DNA from: an uncultured Bacillota bacterium
GTDB lineage: Bacteria > Bacillota > Clostridia > Peptostreptococcales > Anaerovoracaceae
DNA: 16,183 nucleotides
Assembly (NCBI GenBank): GCA_946541435.1
Contig: CAMNJK010000008.1
Location: 1-16,183 of the forward strand
Direction of reading: 5' to 3'
Shown here: positions 14,752 through 16,183 of the stretch, piece after piece
How the letters are laid out: each line of letters begins with the position of its first letter
Numbering within the stretch: position 1 is the stretch's first letter
Notes under the pieces: generated by a model
What the model was told of the DNA's origin: nothing
Seen by the model: only the letters and a program-made list of their open reading frames with translations
Databases searched by the model: none
Program-made: the position numbers and the translations under genes

Positions 14752-14996
14752 CGTCGAATCAATCATAAAGATGCGTTGAACGGAATAAATCCGGAAGAAG
14801 ATCTTTCAGAGAGCAGCCGGCTGGTGTAAGGCTGCAGATCGAACCGGACGTCTCACCCGGGAGCAGAACCTTCAGAGAGGGTATGTGATTCTCCGCCTTG
14901 CGGAGCGGCGCCGTGACAGGGGCCGAAACAGCATACCAACAAGAGTGGTACCGCGTAGGATTTCCTTCGTCTCTTGGTTAGATGAGGGTTTTTTTG
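14752..14996 (+). promoter_or_regulatory. T-box leader riboswitch, leucine-specific (CUC specifier)
   Basis: T-box RNAs sense uncharged tRNA and allow read-through of a terminator. Stem I contains the GCTGGTGTAAGGCTGC distal region (about 14819-14835) and the specifier loop. There CTC (14852-14854) follows GAACCGGACGT and is followed by A, giving a Leu codon. The conserved T-box sequence AGAGTGGTACCGCG is at 14942-14955. Its TGGT bulge (14946-14949) fits tRNA ending ACCA, as in tRNA-Leu. CAAGAG (14940-14945) can pair with CTCTTG (14971-14976) to form the antiterminator. The competing terminator arm overlaps that segment, so the two folds exclude each other. Leucine starvation should raise leuA expression. 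Confidence 0.95.
14964..14995 (+). terminator. T-box-controlled terminator before leuA
   Basis: CCTTCGTCT (14964-14972) pairs along its full length, with two G-U pairs, with AGATGAGGG (14980-14988). The loop is 7 bases and seven T (14989-14995) follow. Its 5' arm shares bases with the antiterminator, as expected of a T-box switch. Confidence 0.9.
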
Positions 14997-15036
14997 TATA
15001 GATGGGGCATCTGAGCTGATCTGAGGAGATGAATCT

Positions 15037-15072
15037 ATGAAAATGGAAGAAGAGGTAACAGAACAACAATGA
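15037..15072 (+). CDS. Putative 11-codon leader ORF overlapping the leuA start
   Basis: ATG 15037 opens an ORF encoding MKMEEEVTEQQ. Its TGA (15070-15072) overlaps the leuA ATG (15069-15071) in an ATGA junction. GAGGAG (15023-15028) is 8 bases upstream, a better-placed ribosome binding site than the one for leuA itself (AGAGG 15051-15055, 13 bases away). The peptide has no leucine codon, so it is not a classical attenuation peptide. Its likely role, if translated, is to hand ribosomes to leuA. A still smaller ATG-AAT-CTA-TGA (15029-15040) overlaps its start but touches the binding site and is probably not used. Confidence 0.45.
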   Translation: MKMEEEVTEQQ

Positions 15073-16183
15073 AGAATTACACCAAGTACAGTCCCGGTTA
15101 TTATCCGGTCGGACCCCAGTACATGAAATGGACCAGACGTGACCATATCGAGAAGGCGCCCCGCTGGTGCAGCGTGGACCTCAGGGACGGCAATCAGGCC
15201 CTGATCGTGCCCATGAGTCTGGAAGAAAAGATTGAATTCTTCCAGTATCTGGTGAAGATCGGCTTCAAAGAGATCGAAGTGGGTTTCCCGGCAGCATCCG
15301 AAACGGAATACCAGTTCCTGCGGAAGCTGATCGAGGAGAATATGATCCCGGATGATGTGACCGTACAGGTTTTGACCCAGTCCCGCCGCCATATCATCAA
15401 GAAGACCTTCGAGTCTCTGGCAGGGGCGAAACGCGCGATCGTACATTTATATAACTCCACATCCGTCGCCCAGCGGGAGCAGGTATTCCGCAAGGACAAG
15501 GAGGCGATCAAGAAGATCGCGGTGGAAGGCGCGGAGATGATCCGCAAGTACGCGGAAAGAGCAGCGAAGAATGAAGGAACAGAGTTCCAGTTCGAGTATT
15601 CCCCGGAGAGCTTCACCGGAACAGAGATGGATTACGCGGCGGAGGTCTGCAACGCTGTTATTGATATCTGGAAGCCGACGCCGGACCGAAAGGTGATCAT
15701 CAATCTGCCTGCTACGGTGGCCATGTCCATGCCCCATGTATATGCGTCCCAGATCGAATACATGTGCGAGCATCTGCATGACCGGGAAAACCTGCTGATC
15801 TCCCTGCATCCCCACAATGACCGGGGAACGGCGGTGGCCGACGCAGAGCTGGGGATCCTGGCCGGCGGCGACCGGGTGGAAGGAACCCTGTTCGGCAACG
15901 GCGAGCGCACCGGCAATGTGGACATCGTGACTCTGGCCATGAATATGTTCACCCATGGCGTGGATCCGGAACTGGACTTCAGCGATATGCCGGAGACGGT
16001 GAAGATCTACGAGAAGTTCACGGATCTCAAGGTCCATCCCCGGCAGCCCTACGGCGGACAGCTGGTATTCGCTGCTTTCTCGGGATCCCATCAGGATGCC
16101 ATCGCCAAGGGAATGAAATACCGCAACAACAATGACCCCAGCCGCTGGACCGTGCCTTACCTGCCTTTGGATCCCCAGGACGT
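15069..16183 (+). CDS. leuA: 2-isopropylmalate synthase (LeuA type 2), 5' part, cut by the window edge
   Basis: LeuA condenses 2-oxoisovalerate with acetyl-CoA to 2-isopropylmalate, the first leucine-specific step, and is normally inhibited by leucine through a C-terminal domain that lies outside the window. About 371 codons are visible without a stop. The N-terminus MKNYTKYSPGYYPVGPQ and RWCSVDLRDGNQALI (residues 32-46) mark the long yeast/Mycobacterium-type LeuA. The TIM barrel carries the metal-binding LRDGNQ aspartate, EVGFPAASETEY, the SLHPHNDRGT histidines and LFGNGERTGNVD; FAAFSGSHQDAI follows. ATG 15069 fits the family N-terminus. Control is by the leucine T-box upstream. The substrate comes from the divergent ilvBNCD operon. 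Confidence 0.96.
   Translation, partial: MKNYTKYSPGYYPVGPQYMKWTRRDHIEKAPRWCSVDLRDGNQALIVPMSLEEKIEFFQYLVKIGFKEIEVGFPAASETEYQFLRKLIEENMIPDDVTVQVLTQSRRHIIKKTFESLAGAKRAIVHLYNSTSVAQREQVFRKDKEAIKKIAVEGAEMIRKYAERAAKNEGTEFQFEYSPESFTGTEMDYAAEVCNAVIDIWKPTPDRKVIINLPATVAMSMPHVYASQIEYMCEHLHDRENLLISLHPHNDRGTAVADAELGILAGGDRVEGTLFGNGERTGNVDIVTLAMNMFTHGVDPELDFSDMPETVKIYEKFTDLKVHPRQPYGGQLVFAAFSGSHQDAIAKGMKYRNNNDPSRWTVPYLPLDPQD

Overview
The window looks like chromosomal DNA from an anaerobic, fairly GC-rich Firmicute, probably class Clostridia (inference). The pointers are a T-box leader, a class B sortase, ferredoxin-linked 2-oxoacid oxidoreductases, a short ThiI without a rhodanese domain, strong AGGAGG-type ribosome binding sites and an oxygen-labile type of dihydroxyacid dehydratase. 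I see no insertion sequence, prophage gene, CRISPR array, tRNA or rRNA.

Left part (1-9510, all on +): after a possible 3' gene remnant comes thiI. A promoter-bearing gap follows, then a tightly packed run: a four-subunit (gamma, delta, alpha, beta) pyruvate/2-ketoisovalerate-type ferredoxin oxidoreductase, a two-subunit indolepyruvate ferredoxin oxidoreductase (iorA, iorB), a phenylacetate-CoA-ligase family enzyme (paaK), a double-ACT protein and a class B sortase. Many junctions overlap (ATGA, TAATG). The run ends at a strong terminator at 9456-9508. Together the metabolic genes interconvert 2-oxo acids (from branched-chain or aromatic amino acids), acyl-CoAs and free acids, linked to ferredoxin and ATP. 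The direction, fermentation or acid salvage, cannot be read from sequence.

Right part (9541-14640, on -): ilvB-ilvN-ilvC-ilvD, the four proteins that convert pyruvate or 2-oxobutyrate to the 2-oxo precursors of valine and isoleucine. They are read from a clear promoter at 14613-14640. The leader is short and starts with a predicted 5'-terminal hairpin. Divergent from it, on +, a second clear promoter (14717-14745) drives a leucine (CUC) T-box leader and leuA, which runs off the right edge. The leuA start is preceded by an 11-codon ORF whose stop overlaps the leuA ATG.

The theme is 2-oxoacid and branched-chain or aromatic amino acid metabolism. The 2-oxoisovalerate made by IlvD feeds LeuA, and the left-hand oxidoreductases could consume or supply related 2-oxo acids. 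The odd gene is the sortase, which is overlapped with the metabolic operon. I did not find a convincing wholly new system. The best leads are the sortase coupling, the uORF before leuA, the structured iorB-paaK spacer and the 5' hairpin of the ilvB transcript.
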